From positions 66,200,364-66,264,363 of the forward strand of contig CM060980.1 of the NCBI GenBank assembly GCA_030765065.1: 64,000 bases of DNA, given 5' to 3'. How positions within the stretch are numbered: the stretch's first letter is position 1; each line of letters starts with the position of its first letter. Shown here one piece after another: positions 47,480 to 60,393 of the stretch. Source of the DNA: Deroplatys truncata (lineage: Eukaryota; Arthropoda; Insecta; Mantodea; Mantidae). The position numbers and the translations under genes are program-made. A model generated the notes under the pieces. It searched no databases. It saw only the letters and a list, made by a program, of their open reading frames with translations, and was not told where the DNA came from.

Positions 47480-48250
47480 AATTACAAAGATACCCTCAAG
47501 GCTCCATTTTCGAACCGATCTTTTGGAATATCTAGATAGAACCAGTCTTAGTGGATTTGAACTATATGAAGGACATGACAGCTGTCATAGTGTATGAGGA
47601 TGACATAATGATTTTTATAGCTGGTGACAGTAGAACAGAAATTGAACGCAAACCAAAAGTTGTTGTTGGAGTTAGAATAATGGTGCCGAGAAGTGAAACT
47701 TAGAATAAACTTAGAATTGTAACAAAAATATCCACTTTTATGTTAGAGGCAGCCTACAAAGGAACCAGATAATAAAAATAGCAGGAAGAATTAAAAGCAG
47801 ACACAAGAATTTTAAATATCTAGGCGTAAAACGAAATAAACCACTTAACTTTAGAGAGCACATTAACGATATTAAGGAGAAGGCAGATAAAGTAATTTTA
47901 CGACTGGAAACAAGAGGACAGAGGAATTTCAGAATCAACTAAATGCTCTCAAAATATATTAGATCATGACAGCCATCATAAGCTATGCGGCAAATTTCGA
48001 AGAAAGACAGGTGGTTATTGAGAGATCGTAAAGAAACATACATAGAAATTAACGCTAAGCCCAGATGCTACCGGTGGTTCAGGATCAAGAATTCCAATTT
48101 AAAATTATGAGAATAGAGAAGATCCGACACGAGTGAATAGGAGACGACACTACTGGACATATACAGGTAGAGGACGCGTCGCAGAAGAGGAGGAAAAACT
48201 ATTAGCTAAGCCATAGAATTTGTAAGGGAAGAAATAACTCTCCTAGGCAT
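47480..48250 (+). mobile_element. LINE relic, R1/I/Jockey-like reverse transcriptase
   Basis: The reading includes PQGSIFEPIFWNI near 47500, then VDLNYMKDMTAVIVYEDDIM with the active-site box as YEDD (47593-47604). In another frame an uninterrupted stretch at about 47724-47942 includes SRHKNFKYLGVKRNKPLNFR and HINDIKEKADKV. The FKYLGV...NF..HI..I.EKA pattern belongs to the R1/I/Jockey-type reverse transcriptases and differs from the other LINEs here. Frameshifts and stops throughout make it inactive. Confidence 0.75.
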
Positions 48251-49359
48251 ATGATGCACTAGGTTACTGAGAAGAAGCCTGGATACCAAGTGAGGATAAA
48301 TGAATAGATATAGCTATTATAGTCCGAGAGAGAGGTTTTGGTCCTATTTAATCTAGATTTATAAATTTGTGGAAACTTATATTTCAAGTGCAAAAATAAA
48401 TACATGTGATTTTTGTATGCATTTATTAGACTGAAATTTGTGACACTGTTTAAATATTGTGTTTATAGCATTGTAGTTATATTTACAGACTGTTAATCTC
48501 AAGTAGTTATAGATAATCTAAATTTTAAGAGTGTTCAATGCGACAGGTTAATCGTAGGCTAGTTTAACAATACATATTTAGTTAATAATTTAAAGTTAGT
48601 TATAGTTATTCTACACATTTGATGTAGATCTGTAATTAGTTAGATAAAACAAACAAATGTAAAAAATGTGGAATGTTCGTCCTGGTTTTGACTCTAGGAG
48701 ACGGGATGTAAGAAATGCAGAGAAAAATAAAATAAATACTACCTGCTCCTAACAACTGCACGTCAGCAAAGTGATTTTAATTATATCCTACCATCAATAC
48801 TAATGTGATTTAATGGCATATTACATGTTTTATAATGTACAGAAAACGATATTTCGAGTAGAAATCTTAAATAAGCAGAAATATCAGTAACTTTCAAAAT
48901 ATGTCCAAATTCATATAAGTAGTTAAATATATAATTAGTATATGCTTAACTTACAAGAGTAGTTTCTTTTTGCAACTTTTAATTACACAGATTTCTCGCT
49001 TTATTGAGAGGCATAAATGTACCGAATTCACCTAAACAAACCACTTGATCATATTATCTACACACAAGTATCATAATATTACTTTCAAACTACTTTTTAT
49101 ATGTGAAGAAAATGTTCAAACAGTTCTTTCCTGACGTAAAACACTATCAAATTATTTTGTCCTTTTTATGAGCCCTAAATACTTAAATATTTGCTTGAAT
49201 TATATATGTTAAAGACATACCAACTATTAAGATTACGTAGTTCCATAGAGAGAATACGCCGTTGACTCAGCTGACACGCTCAACAATCCGCTGAAGATGT
49301 AAATCAGCCAGACTTACCTGAAAGAAAAGATTTAAATTGCTGTATATTTGTAATCAGTT
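48251..49359. other. Unassigned AT-rich stretch
   Basis: Nothing recognised. Confidence 0.5.
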
Positions 49360-49965
49360 ACTAAAGCAAAATAACATGAACATATCAAGAAATGAAATTT
49401 AAATCCATAGGAAATGCACATGCTGGAGAGAAAAACTAATAATAAATCACAATATCTTAGAACAGGCAGATAATATAATATTTTAACTACTTAGGCAGTG
49501 ATGTACTATACGACATGACAAATATTCAAAACAAAATACCTAAAATCATACATATTTATGAGCTTGAACAGAAAACTGGAAAATCTCAACATTAAACTTG
49601 AAACAGTAACCCGTAGCGACATTGCATATGGAATTGAGCGATGGAGACAAAATAAACGAAAAGCATACATACTCTCCTAAATTAGATTTCTGAGTCAATA
49701 AAAGGCTGCAAAATTGCAGACAAAATACGAAATACAGACAGAAGGAAAGAATTACACATCTATAGCATAAAATAAAAACTGATAGAAAAAGAAGCCTTAA
49801 ACGGATCATTTATTTAGAATGGTGAAAAACAAAATAGCCAAAATAATATAAAAACAGCTCTAAAAGATAAACGATGTAGGCGGAGACCATAAACCCAGTA
49901 GGAATCGGTAACAGGAAATAATGTCTAATAAGGAAAGTGAAGAAGAAGAAAGAAAAAAAGAAAAA
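49360..49965 (+). mobile_element. LINE relic, C-terminal domain only
   Basis: Fragments in alternating frames read YLGSDVLYDMTN (about 49495-49520), then SIKGCKIADKIRNTDRRKEL near 49695-49755, followed by a lysine-rich end. The KGC..AD.IRN pattern parallels KGCTRLDLIRNETI in the 19.2-kb LINE, so the family is the same or close. 5'-truncated and inactive. Confidence 0.65.
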
Positions 49966-51857
49966 GAATAGTTTTAATTATATGTCGGTGGTTATGTTAA
50001 AATAAACTGTCAATCTACTATTCCAAAATTCTGCAAGGAACAACATTAAGACACATTATGTTGACATCGATAAGTCATACTGCATGAGTCAATCATGTGC
50101 GAGAATGCGCTAGTTATCTACGAAAACCACGAGTCACTAAAAAATTATCGATATTTATTTACTATCTACTACGAAAGCTTTTTCCTGTTCTTGAAATTAC
50201 AATCAGGTGAGAACATTTATTTGGAGACTTTTAGATGGTGTCTAGTACAATGCCCAGACATAAAAGTATCTTAATAAGGCCAGACAATGCAATAATTTCC
50301 ACTGTTTTCGCTATTCGCCGAATTCAGAATGCCATAATGATGGTGATTTTATTTTAAACAACCTTTGTTCAAAAGCCAATATAACTGTTTTACTAACCCA
50401 TTTGATAATGTAGAGAAAGAAACGGAAAATGCTCTAAAGCTACACCATATCCGAGAAAAATAACGTTCAGTTATATAATTAATAGCTCTATCATAATATT
50501 AAGTAACTCGTGATTTTGAAATTTGCTATATAAATTCAAAATCACCTGTGATGTTACTAAGAGTGAACTGTATTCATGTTGAACCCTTTATCTCGCGAAA
50601 GCTTATGACCTATTATCTGCGTAGGACTTAACACATGTTAGGTTCCTACGATGTAAGATGGCAAATAGCGAGTTTCTCTCGAGTTAATAGTAGACAGAGG
50701 GGTTTTAGTAAGTAAACCATCAAGTTAGAATTCAACGAGGGTTGGCGGCAAAAGAAGATGGAACAGCTTGTGACCTTGCAATGTTCTCTGTAAACAAATA
50801 TTGTACAGTTGAAGGCAGTACACCCTACTTCGTTAGCAGATTAAGAAGTATTAGAAGGAAGAAAAGCTATTGATAGTGTGTAATAAACTTACCTCATGAT
50901 TTAGCTAAGACTTTAATATACAGAAATATAAGTTACATTGTCTTTTCTTTTATATCGAACGCTGTACATTTTTAAAGCAATATCAACTTTTACTAGCGTA
51001 TGACACACATCCTCGAAAAATTATGATCCATAACTTGGAGTGAAGAGTTTGAAAGTCCACTTTCCTCATTATTCCTTTCTAATAATTTTTCATGTTCCTT
51101 TAAATGAATTAAAGGTTGTTTAACATGAATTGTAAGCTCTAATGTTACATCTAATGGTTTCGCCATTTGTGCTAAAGTGTTCCATGCCAAATTCCGCTAC
51201 AAACAATGCTTATTGCGATGATGTTTTTGATGTATGAACGCTTCTTTACTTTAGACATATTGCCACAGCTCTCCGCTGGTCTACATATGCATCGAATAAA
51301 TGTCGCAACGAAACCGTCGGTTGGTTGGGGAGGAGAGTGTCCGTTACAGTACCTAACGTCACCTAAGCTCCGTGCGGTAACATGATTGCTCTGTTTACTT
51401 ACTAAAATCCTTCTGCCTAGTTATAAGAATACAAAAAAAAAAAAAAGCACGGACGTAACATGCGCGTCAGTCAAATGAAGACGTGTCAGCGTCATTGAAT
51501 ATCTGTTACCTGAAAAGTATTCTGCGCAATCAGTGACCAACTTGTCCTATCGGTAGATGAAACATTCAATCCGTTTTTGCATAAGTTTTTAGTCTGGTAA
51601 TAGATTTCAAATCTTATCCAACGGGATAGAGGCTGGATGTGTTCATACCATCGTCCACGAATGCCTCTCTTTGTAAAAACAAATTTACCGCGAATGCTTA
51701 CTGAAAATCCCGAAATGCCTTTGATTTGTGTCCCAAAAAGCCGATAAGCGTCGAAGAAGAACGTCGTCTTGACTTCGCCGCAAATTGTTAGCACACTTTG
51801 GACTTTTTTCAAGGAATAATTCACGTATTTTATACATAACTTTACTTCTGAGAACTT
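49966..51857. other. Unassigned stretch with a 110-codon open frame
   Basis: A minus-strand frame at 51492-51824 (110 codons) reads KVQSVLTICGEVKTTFFF and RWYEHIQPLSRWIRFE. I do not recognise a family. It may be a fragment of an unfamiliar element. The rest is unassigned. Confidence 0.4.
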
Positions 51858-51867
51858 TACATCTTTA

Positions 51868-52233
51868 CTTACTTGCTTACCTGCTTAGTCGGCTTACCCT
51901 CCTCTTATGTAGGGCTTACACCCCTAGGACTTACAACCGTGCATAGGGTCAGAGGCCTGTGAGGAGCAGACGAACATTGAGTCAGAGAATGAACTCGGAA
52001 GGGGGGTCGACCCGTAGCCATGTATGAGAGTGAGGAAGAAGATGATATGAAATGAAGGCAAAATGGACGAAAGAAAAGATCATGATAGAGCAATTGGAGG
52101 AATTAATGGTGGGGGAAACCAGAGAACTCGAAGAAAACCCGCCCAAGCATCGCTTCGTCCACCACAAATCTCACATGCGTGCCCCTGGTGGGAGGCGAGC
52201 GATCTAACAACTCGGCCACGGCGCCGCCATCTC
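51868..52233 (-). mobile_element. SINE-B, diverged
   Basis: Same architecture as 37423-37801, with the head GCGCCGTGGCCGAGTTGTTAGA on the minus strand and a short deletion around box B (GGGGCACGC replaces it). 10-bp repeats TACATCTTTA at 51858-51867 and 52234-52243 mark the insertion. Confidence 0.8.
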
Positions 52234-52351
52234 TACATCTTTAATGGCACGAAAATACACGATCAGGCACATTGGTTTGAAAGATTAAAGTTCACTTCCG
52301 ATTGGATAAAACTGTGGATTAATGAACTGCGCAACATATTCCACAAGCGGG

Positions 52352-52551
52352 ACTGATCCTCTCATCGCTCATGGGATAAATACGTGACAGTTATGGGGAT
52401 TATTTTGAGCTAATAATGTACTTTTTTACGCTTAAACCGTTTATAATATGGAACTAATCATCTCTCGTTCAGTGGGATAAATGTGGTGGCAGTTTGGGAC
52501 TTGTTTTGGAGTTAATAGACTTGTTACCTAAACCGTTTGCATTTTACTGCC
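52352..52551. repeat. Diverged 100-bp tandem duplication
   Basis: Two units at 52352-52451 and 52452-52551 share ACTRATC, GGGATAAAT, GACAGTT/GGCAGTT, TTTTGAGCTAAT/TTTTGGAGTTAAT and TAAACCGTTT in order. No further units are seen. Confidence 0.75.
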
Positions 52552-52836
52552 ACTTATAGTTTTATTAGCATACATTAAACATTTATATATTGTTTAATTT
52601 TAAGTAAAAGTGGCTACCAAGTTATATTTATTATTTTTGAACCTGAAGTTTAGATTGGTGCTTTACATATATATTTAGCAGCACTGCAAAGGGTTCATAC
52701 GCCAATGGGAATGTATAGTAGCTTATATTAGCTATACAGGTACTAAGAATATAAGTTGAAAACTTTGAAACACTTGTACTACAATCATTTGCTCAAATTC
52801 CCACATTTTATCCAGCAAAAGCAATAGCGCAAGTGT

Positions 52837-53129
52837 TAAATTAAATTGAGCTTTATTTATGGACGCTCTTTAACTGCTGCGGTTCTTAGCGTCCCATTCT
52901 ATATTGGGCGTGAAAGACCGGAAATTTTGCTCAGAGGCCTCTTTATCAAGTTTGAGGTTCTTTTACGTGCCGTAAATCTACGACACGGGACCACCGGCTT
53001 TAGTTCCCTTCCGAAGGAAGCCATGCTAAGGATTTTTACGCCCGAAAAACCCATCGCCCTCCGCCGGGTTTGAACCCGCGACCTTGGGAACTAGAGTCTA
53101 GCACGGTACCACTAGTCCACGGAGGACGG
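52837..53129 (-). mobile_element. SINE-A, full copy
   Basis: Complete from the A-rich 3' end (left) to the tRNA-like head (right). Box B on the minus strand is GCGGGTTCAAACCCGGCGGA near 53063-53082. It is flanked by near-identical 12-bp repeats TAGCGCAAGTGT (52825-52836) and TAGCGCAAGCGT (53130-53141). This is the best-preserved SINE-A in the window. Confidence 0.85.
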
Positions 53130-53141
53130 TAGCGCAAGCGT

Positions 53142-55260
53142 GCTTTGCATATTGCAGCAATAGATAATATCAATGCAGAAAAACCTTCTTCAAACGATCA
53201 AGTCAAGACTTCCCTTTGAAAGAAATAACCAAGCACCGAGACCGTTTCCTTTACCCTCTACTCTCTAATCTACTAGTGACTTTTATTTGTTTCATATCAA
53301 GAAGCTACCCTGTAGCTTAAGTGTAGAAGCTTCAGTTCAGTAAGAACTTCCTCTCTCTTTCTCTCTCCCTCTCTCACGAGGACCTTCGTGACTGCACTAA
53401 TTATAATAAAAGGAAGAGAATTTGATATATCCATAAATATTTAATGATTATTTATTTTGACAGTTGAATTTTAATCAAATATGTGCTTTCCTGTTGTACA
53501 CTGTTTATTTCAATTTACTCAATTGAAAAGTAGAGACATTAGGTACTACCCTTGCTTTTCTAAAGTAATAAACATCACACACATATGCATTATTACTAGT
53601 TAAATAACATTAAAGATGTAATAAATTTTTGTTTGTGAATAAAATAACATAAATAAACACACGGCTACTTTTCAAATAAAAGATACATTTATCAAATGAT
53701 GTGACAATATGAATTAAGTAAGCGACAGATTTTAAGTATTAAGTTTGGTCGGGTTGTATGCGAGGAAAGTCAAAACTGCATACTCGCGTCAAACATTTGT
53801 GATTCGGTCATGGGTTTTCTACTCAATCAAGATCAATTATTCGCGCGACCTAACTAGGCACACATTCTCTCCTTGTCTGTTATTTTGTGACCGCTTTTCG
53901 GGGCTGCAGTATTTTAAGCGACGCAGCGTTGACTATTACAAGTGATAGCTACTTGTGGCTTGAACACAGTTTCATGCCTATACTTGTGTTCCACACGCTG
54001 TGAAGATGTAAGCTCCGAAGTACACCATGTACAGCCGGAGGAAGAGGAAAGGTAAAGAGTGGTCAGCAAGTGTGGGTGGAGATGTAGCTTCTTCTTGTTC
54101 CGGACGCCGCCCCTCACGACCTCCTCGACTCTCTCTTCCTAGATTTTAGGTCAACCCTGCAGGGGACTCACCTGGTGCCATGCATTCACTGTACTCTAGT
54201 GCAGGAAGGGTTGGGCAGTATTATCTCGATGACCCTACACTAGATAGTGACCTGAACGAGCAATCATTTTACGAAAGTAGCGCTTAATGTATGCCACTAA
54301 TGTGTCTATTTGGAACAAGAATGTTATCCTTAAAACATTACAAAGCACTCAACGAAGACTGCTGTTGAAAAGAACGAAAAAATAGTTGATTTTACCTCAT
54401 TTTCTTCTCTTCCATGTACACCTTTAGCAAAAACGAAGAGGTAATTTGTATATAGTATTTGCATTAATTAAATCTGCTACCTAACAAGGTAATGTAAAAC
54501 AATGAAAAGAGAAACTATCTTAATAGCAAGGTAAGGTAGCGTTGATGTCTGCGGAATGGGTGACTCGATCTTACATTTATCTCGTAGAAGAAGTGTAACA
54601 AAGTGGACTCAACATGAGATTCTTGGGGTTCATTAGAGGGGCTGCTCCATTGAGAGTATTGACTCCTGGTAAGGGAAACTGCTGGAGACAGGAACCTTGA
54701 AAGTATCCGAAGTATATTACACGCAGATTTTTGTATTAAAGAAACCAGCTTATGAAATTTTGTACTTCTAGTTTGACTTGTTTACCAAATATTTATGATA
54801 CATTCTAATTTCTAAATTTTGAGATCAATTAACTAGTTATTCCTAAGAATAAAAAATATTTTCGGCGTTTTTAATTATCAACAGTTGTCGATTTGGTGCC
54901 CAAAGAATTGTGACATAAAAACTTAACATTTAATTTTAAATAAAACATGAATTTTTTAAAACAATTAATACATACATACGTATGCTTCTTGCATTTTACG
55001 CCCTTTGATTAATAAAAGTAATTCTAAAGGTATTTACCGCATCAGTTTTGCTTTCCTACAAACATTGGCAAACATTTGCATCATAAGGAGCAATATGAAT
55101 GACATGAGCACTCAAAATGTTAACGATGAAAATAAATTAATGTTAAGAGTAGAAAGGTGAGTTTAGATTCGAAATTGCAGTTTGACGCAGTATTTTATAT
55201 CACAACACTGTGAATGCCAGAGTGATTGTAGTGTAAATTAGCATTATTGTATGACAATGA
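53142..55260. other. Unassigned stretch
   Basis: A pyrimidine-rich CT tract lies at 53351-53376. Otherwise no motif or element recognised. Confidence 0.5.
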
Positions 55261-55389
55261 TTTGAGATGTTTGTTAATTATAAGCATTGTTAGGAAATAA
55301 GTTTACACGACCTCACTGAAACTGACAATAGGAGCGGATAACAATGAGCGAGGGGGCGAGTTGTTTGTTAATTAGAAGAGACAAGCAAA

Positions 55390-55805
55390 TGACGTCAGAT
55401 TAGCACGCTTTTCTTTAGAAATGGAGGGAATATCTTCCCTAGAGCATATGTGTTCGTAATTTTGATTATATAAAAGTAGACGCTAATGTTGGCGCGCTTT
55501 ATTAACCAATAGCAGCTCTGTTATAATGTTTAGGCATATCGGGGTGAGGGAGTATAAATTCTCTGCCAGAGACGGGTAACACACAGTTCTACAGAATCAT
55601 TCACGCGTTACACGTCGCGCAGTTCTACAGAATCATCCACGGGTTACACGTCGCGCAGTTCTACAGCATCTCTCGCGTCGTAAAGTTAGTTACAAAATGT
55701 GAAATACTCGAATAATGTGCGGCAAATAAGTGATTATAGTTACATTCTAAAATATAACAGTTTCAGTCGGGCATGTATCAAGAGTAATTATGTGAAATGA
55801 ATAAA
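55390..55805 (+). promoter_or_regulatory. Pol II promoter-like or solo-LTR-like segment
   Basis: A consensus CRE TGACGTCA (55390-55397), a CCAAT motif (55505-55509), and a TATAAA (55553-55558) are in order. An arthropod-type initiator ACAGTT begins at 55583, about 30 bases below the TATA. An AATAAA polyadenylation signal is at 55800-55805, with a T/GT-rich stretch after it. This compact U3-R-like layout is what an LTR looks like. TG...CA ends and a target duplication could not be placed, and no gag/pol follows. A promoter with a noncoding first exon of a host gene remains possible. Confidence 0.45.
55584..55680 (+). repeat. 36-bp tandem repeat downstream of the TATA box
   Basis: Units lie at 55584-55619 and 55620-55655, with a partial unit 55656-55680. 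Each starts CAGTTCTACAG and contains CACG and GTTACACGTCGCG, so each repeats the putative initiator context. The region is GC-richer and CpG-richer than its surroundings. Confidence 0.9.
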
Positions 55806-56103
55806 GTGTGACGACAACAAAAGTGTAAAAACAAATTCTTTTATCAGTGTTATCTTTTAGTAACAACTCCTTTCTGTTTACACACCCTGTTCAAGAGATT
55901 TGCTCGACTGGGTAATAACAGCTAGCCGGAGGACAAAGAACTCAAAATTAAAAATAGTAAAACAATAACAGCCGCTCAGCAAATAAGATAACACGAACGA
56001 TACCGCGACAAGTTCTATAACAGTTCTATAATGGCAGGACTTTATAATGTGTGGATATAGGTAATATCTCTCTGAAAAACACTAATGTTAGATTGTGATA
56101 CAA

Positions 56104-56205
56104 GGGGTAAAAGTAGGGTTTTATTTTGCGAGTAGGAATGTTTACGAAGCGAAGGCCATAGACCGAGTTTCGTAACCTACGAGTAAAATAAAGCCACTTT
56201 TAGCA
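56104..56205. repeat. Imperfect palindrome, MITE-like hairpin
   Basis: The left arm GGTAAAAGTAGGGTTTTATT, continuing TTGCGAGTAGG...TTACGAA, pairs with the complement of TTCGTAACCTACGAGTAAAA and AAAGCCACTTTTAGC on the right. Arms of roughly 45 bp surround a short centre (GGCCATAGACC). No target duplication is evident. Confidence 0.65.
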
Positions 56206-59200
56206 CATGTGAGATGTACGTTTCTTAAGACAGCGCTGGTATTTATATTTTTATCAATAATATTATATTGATTCCTGCAAATAACAGATATCACGTTTAG
56301 AAAGCGTTGTTGAAAAAAGAGAAATTAAAAAAGCGAGATGTCAGACGTTTTGAAGTTTTGTTGATTCGCTAGCAGTCATTTTCAGTCAAATTATTTTCAC
56401 ATGTTTTGCCTTACACCAGCCAATGAAGCAATTAAATGCTACATGATATTGCTTTTTGGATTTTTTGAGTAAGTAATTTTAGGTTGTTCTTTCTGCGGCT
56501 TTTGTAATTTCACTTCCATTTCAGTTTCTTCTAAATTCATAATTTCCTCCATTTAATCTTTATGTAGATGAGATAAAAGAGTAACGTTTTAGACCAAAGA
56601 AAGTTGCCATCATAACGTATATGTTAACTCTACAACGAATTGCGATAAATTGAAGTATGACGAATGGTTTTGTGAACGGATAATGCGAGCTCCTTGAGAA
56701 TTTAATCGTGTAAAAAGACATAATGAAAATCTAATCAAAACAAGTTGAGTTATTAAACATGTGCAAACACAAAGGGTAATTGCTACGTGATTAGACTTGA
56801 AACCAAGTTGGGGATTATCGTACTGTGTTAGAAGTTCTACTTTAAGGTCTTGCTTCTAAAAAATTTATTACTGCACAAAATCTGTATCTTTCGGAACTTT
56901 TGACAGTTTTCACGTTGGTCCCATTAAACATGAAACAGCCAAAATAACACAGGATCTAGTTTGTCTTAAACTGGATTCTGAAAATCTCCGTTCTGGGTCT
57001 TCTGATGAGAATAACTTTTACTGGTTTCAGAGTTTGACTTCTAGATGGTTCTACAAATTCCAAATATGTAGGTGATTCGCATTTATTGTAGAAATTTTGA
57101 ACTATAAACAGATATCATGAATAACCTACCCTAGATAAAACACAGTATATTTCGAGTTGTATCAATGAGCACAGATGTCGTATCTCAAAATGATAAGCAT
57201 ATTCTACTTTTGCACTTCAAAGTGTAAACAAGAAATTGCATGTTCCGTCTTCAAAGATTCTCCAGCTATCTCCTTCTTGGTCTGCCCACAGATCTTTCAT
57301 ATTTTATTGTGCGTATTCCTTTCACTGTTCCTTAATATCTCTTTGTTTTTCGTACATATTAAAAGCCAGCAATTCTTCTCTAATGTCTTCAATTTTTACG
57401 TAATTAATTTTGTACATCGTTTAAGTCCATTTAATATCCATGATAAACATATGTTACATAAATCAAATGGCATTAAATAAACAATTTTAATGTGATCATT
57501 TTTAAGTTACTACTAAACATTAACTTACCTAACTATACATTTAGAGTTACTAAGTTCGGAGGATAAAGTAGGCATACCATTTAATTCTAATTATGAGTAT
57601 AATATTTACATAGTCACGATAGAAAAGATCCATCAGCGTGGTAAACACACTTGAGTAGCAACAAATCCAAAAGGCGTAATAAATAGAGGATTTTTAAGAG
57701 TATCACTTCCATAAGTAGTCATTGGTAGCATCAAGAGATACAGATAAAAGGGTAAACAGTGTATTCTAATACAGGAAAAGAAACAACACCAATGGATACC
57801 AGGAATTCAAATTACAACAAACCTCTGTGGATTCTCACAACACAGCATCTTTATTAAACGCCCCTGGAGTTTTGCATGATATATGACCACAGCAATAACA
57901 AACGACAACAAAACTGAAAAGCATTCTGCAGTTTCACAGCAAAAAAAAAACGTAAATACGACATGATGAAGATATAAACACACACTGTTTCGTAAAGTTT
58001 CTAAACCAGTGTATTATGTTTATTTTGTACATAAAGGATATTTTATATTTATCACATTTAGTGACAATTAATTCAAAGGTTTAATTTTAATTTTTGAAAT
58101 GAAATGAGATTAACATGATAAATAGTAAAACTCTTGGCTAATTATTTCTGCTACTCTCATAGATCATTGAAAGCGTATTGATTTTTCAGGAGTGTTTTCG
58201 TCATTATGTTTGCAAGGTTATACGAATATTATTAGAGTAATAAAGCATCTGAGGGTATTTCCGTTGCAAGAACCTGCACTTTACCCCAACGATTTACTAA
58301 CAAACATTTTTAGCAATTCAGTTCCACACTTGCTAAAATATTTAAGTTTGATGTACAGGTCTGTAAGATTAGTTTTCTTTCCTGGAAAGATGAGAAATAA
58401 GTCAATTATAAAATTACTTTAGCAGCCTTAGCTGTTTACGTATATAAAGCTACTACTAAAATAGTGAAGGAATTATTGAAATTATTGGAATTCTTATTGA
58501 ACCGAAAATATGATGTCACTATGGAATAAAGGATTTATAGCTTCCTAATTTGAAAGCTAGTAGCTTAATCATTGCTGGAAATATTACAGATCATTCTGTT
58601 TTTCTTATTTTAAACAATTCATTTCTGAAATAAAAGAAGGATTTCTCTAATTGACATGGGATAATATTGCTGTTTTCATTACTGTTGAACATAAATATCC
58701 ACTTAAAGAACTGGACAAATTAATGTGGTTCATTAGCCAACAGGAATAAAAGCAATTATAATTAACAACATGGCATCTCTATTTCCTGTACCTCATCTTT
58801 CAAAAAGCGATAGCCTCCAAGAACTTTATACTCAAAGATTATCTCCAGCAATACAACCACCAAAGTTATATGTGCCCAAGTTTATAAAATATCAACTTAT
58901 GACAAAATGTGAGTCTAAAAGCGAACTTAAGTTACAAAGGGAAACTATTAGAGTTTACAAGTTGTATTCACTAAGATAATTATTACATTTCAATAGAGTG
59001 CCATTTTTTCTTCATGTTTTAGTATGCGATCATGATAATCGCGGCTGTTACTGATCAATTTAACTCTTCGTAGCAAAATCCATGCAGTTTTATAGCCCTT
59101 ATTCTCAGGAGAATCGGACAGAATCCGAAACCAATTTACGTTCATAATAATAGCGGAACAGTTGGTACAACATACGAACTGCCACTACAGGCAAATGCAG

Positions 59201-59376
59201 GTAATGCTCCGCAATGTTGACACAGAGATGGTGGAAATAAATATAATAAACTTAGGAGAAGAAAATTACTAAAAAAAATAAAGCCTAATGCTATTAACTA
59301 TAATGTGCTTACCATTGATCACTACAGTAACAATGAACTCGTTGATTTTCAGAATGGTTCTCTCTGTATTCATCTA

Positions 59377-59382
<6 letters not shown>
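56206..59382. other. Long unassigned AT-rich stretch
   Basis: About 3 kb with only short frames (for example 57175-57480 and 58192-58422, plus) and no recognised motif. Confidence 0.5.

Positions 59383-59426
<44 letters not shown>
59383..59426. repeat. (TA)n microsatellite
   Basis: About 21 TA units. Confidence 0.95.
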
Positions 59427-59431
<5 letters not shown>

Positions 59432-60393
59432 TATTGACGTCATTGCGTTGCAGAAAGAAAGCGTGGAATAGAAAGTTAATTTCACAACATTCTCTTGGTT
59501 AAAATATGCAAAAATGTATCTGAAATCAACTTGCAAAATCACCCATACCTAATATTTCTGATTTTGTGAAACCGTTCTCAAGTCGTATTTAAGACTTAAT
59601 AGTGTTGGCGGTTCGTCTTTGATACAACATGAATTTCGACCTTTATCGTTGCTGAACCTTCGTGTGTTTTATGAAGCATAAAGATTATTTGTGAAACAAA
59701 GCATAAAATTGGTTATTTGTCACTGCTAAGCAACTGACATATTAAATGCGACCTAATATTATAACAATGAAACAATAGGTAGGTTTGGGCTTGGAATGGT
59801 AATGAATATGATCCACAACAGGTGTTGCGTCATAAATACTGTCAGCACCTAATGTAAAAGTCTGATGAATTGCATTCACACGAGTTTCTGTATTCACTTT
59901 TACAAAATATTATTTTTCTATGCACTTTTTGTCAATCCAGATAAACTTTGAATATTTATACACATTTTGCTGTAGGATATAGTACGCAAAGGGATAGATT
60001 TTTAAAGAATATGTCACATTGCGATGGCTTTGAAATTTCTTCCTCTTTTCATGGCCACGAGGAAAAGAAAAACAATAAGGATTTATCACTTGAGAAATAG
60101 TAATTGGAAATTCAAAGCAATAACAAAGAATATCTCGGAAATAGTTAACGCCACAGAAAAAATTATTTGGCATATCTTTTCTGCTTTGACGATTTTTAGG
60201 CCACATCTGTTACGGTTTACCAGTCATACAAAAACAATTCAGGATGAAGAAGACTTCACATGATATTCTAGGAATATTCAAGATATACATTTTAATTGTC
60301 ATATATCTTAATATATTTATAGTGTGGTATTATAATCAGAATTTTTGAAGCCATTTTTGAGAAATTCGAAAGCTTTGTACCATTTAAAAGGTA

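Noticed and set aside
57175..57480. 101-codon plus-strand open frame as a gene
   Set aside because: Hydrophobic, AT-driven composition, no recognised domain, no splice or promoter context.
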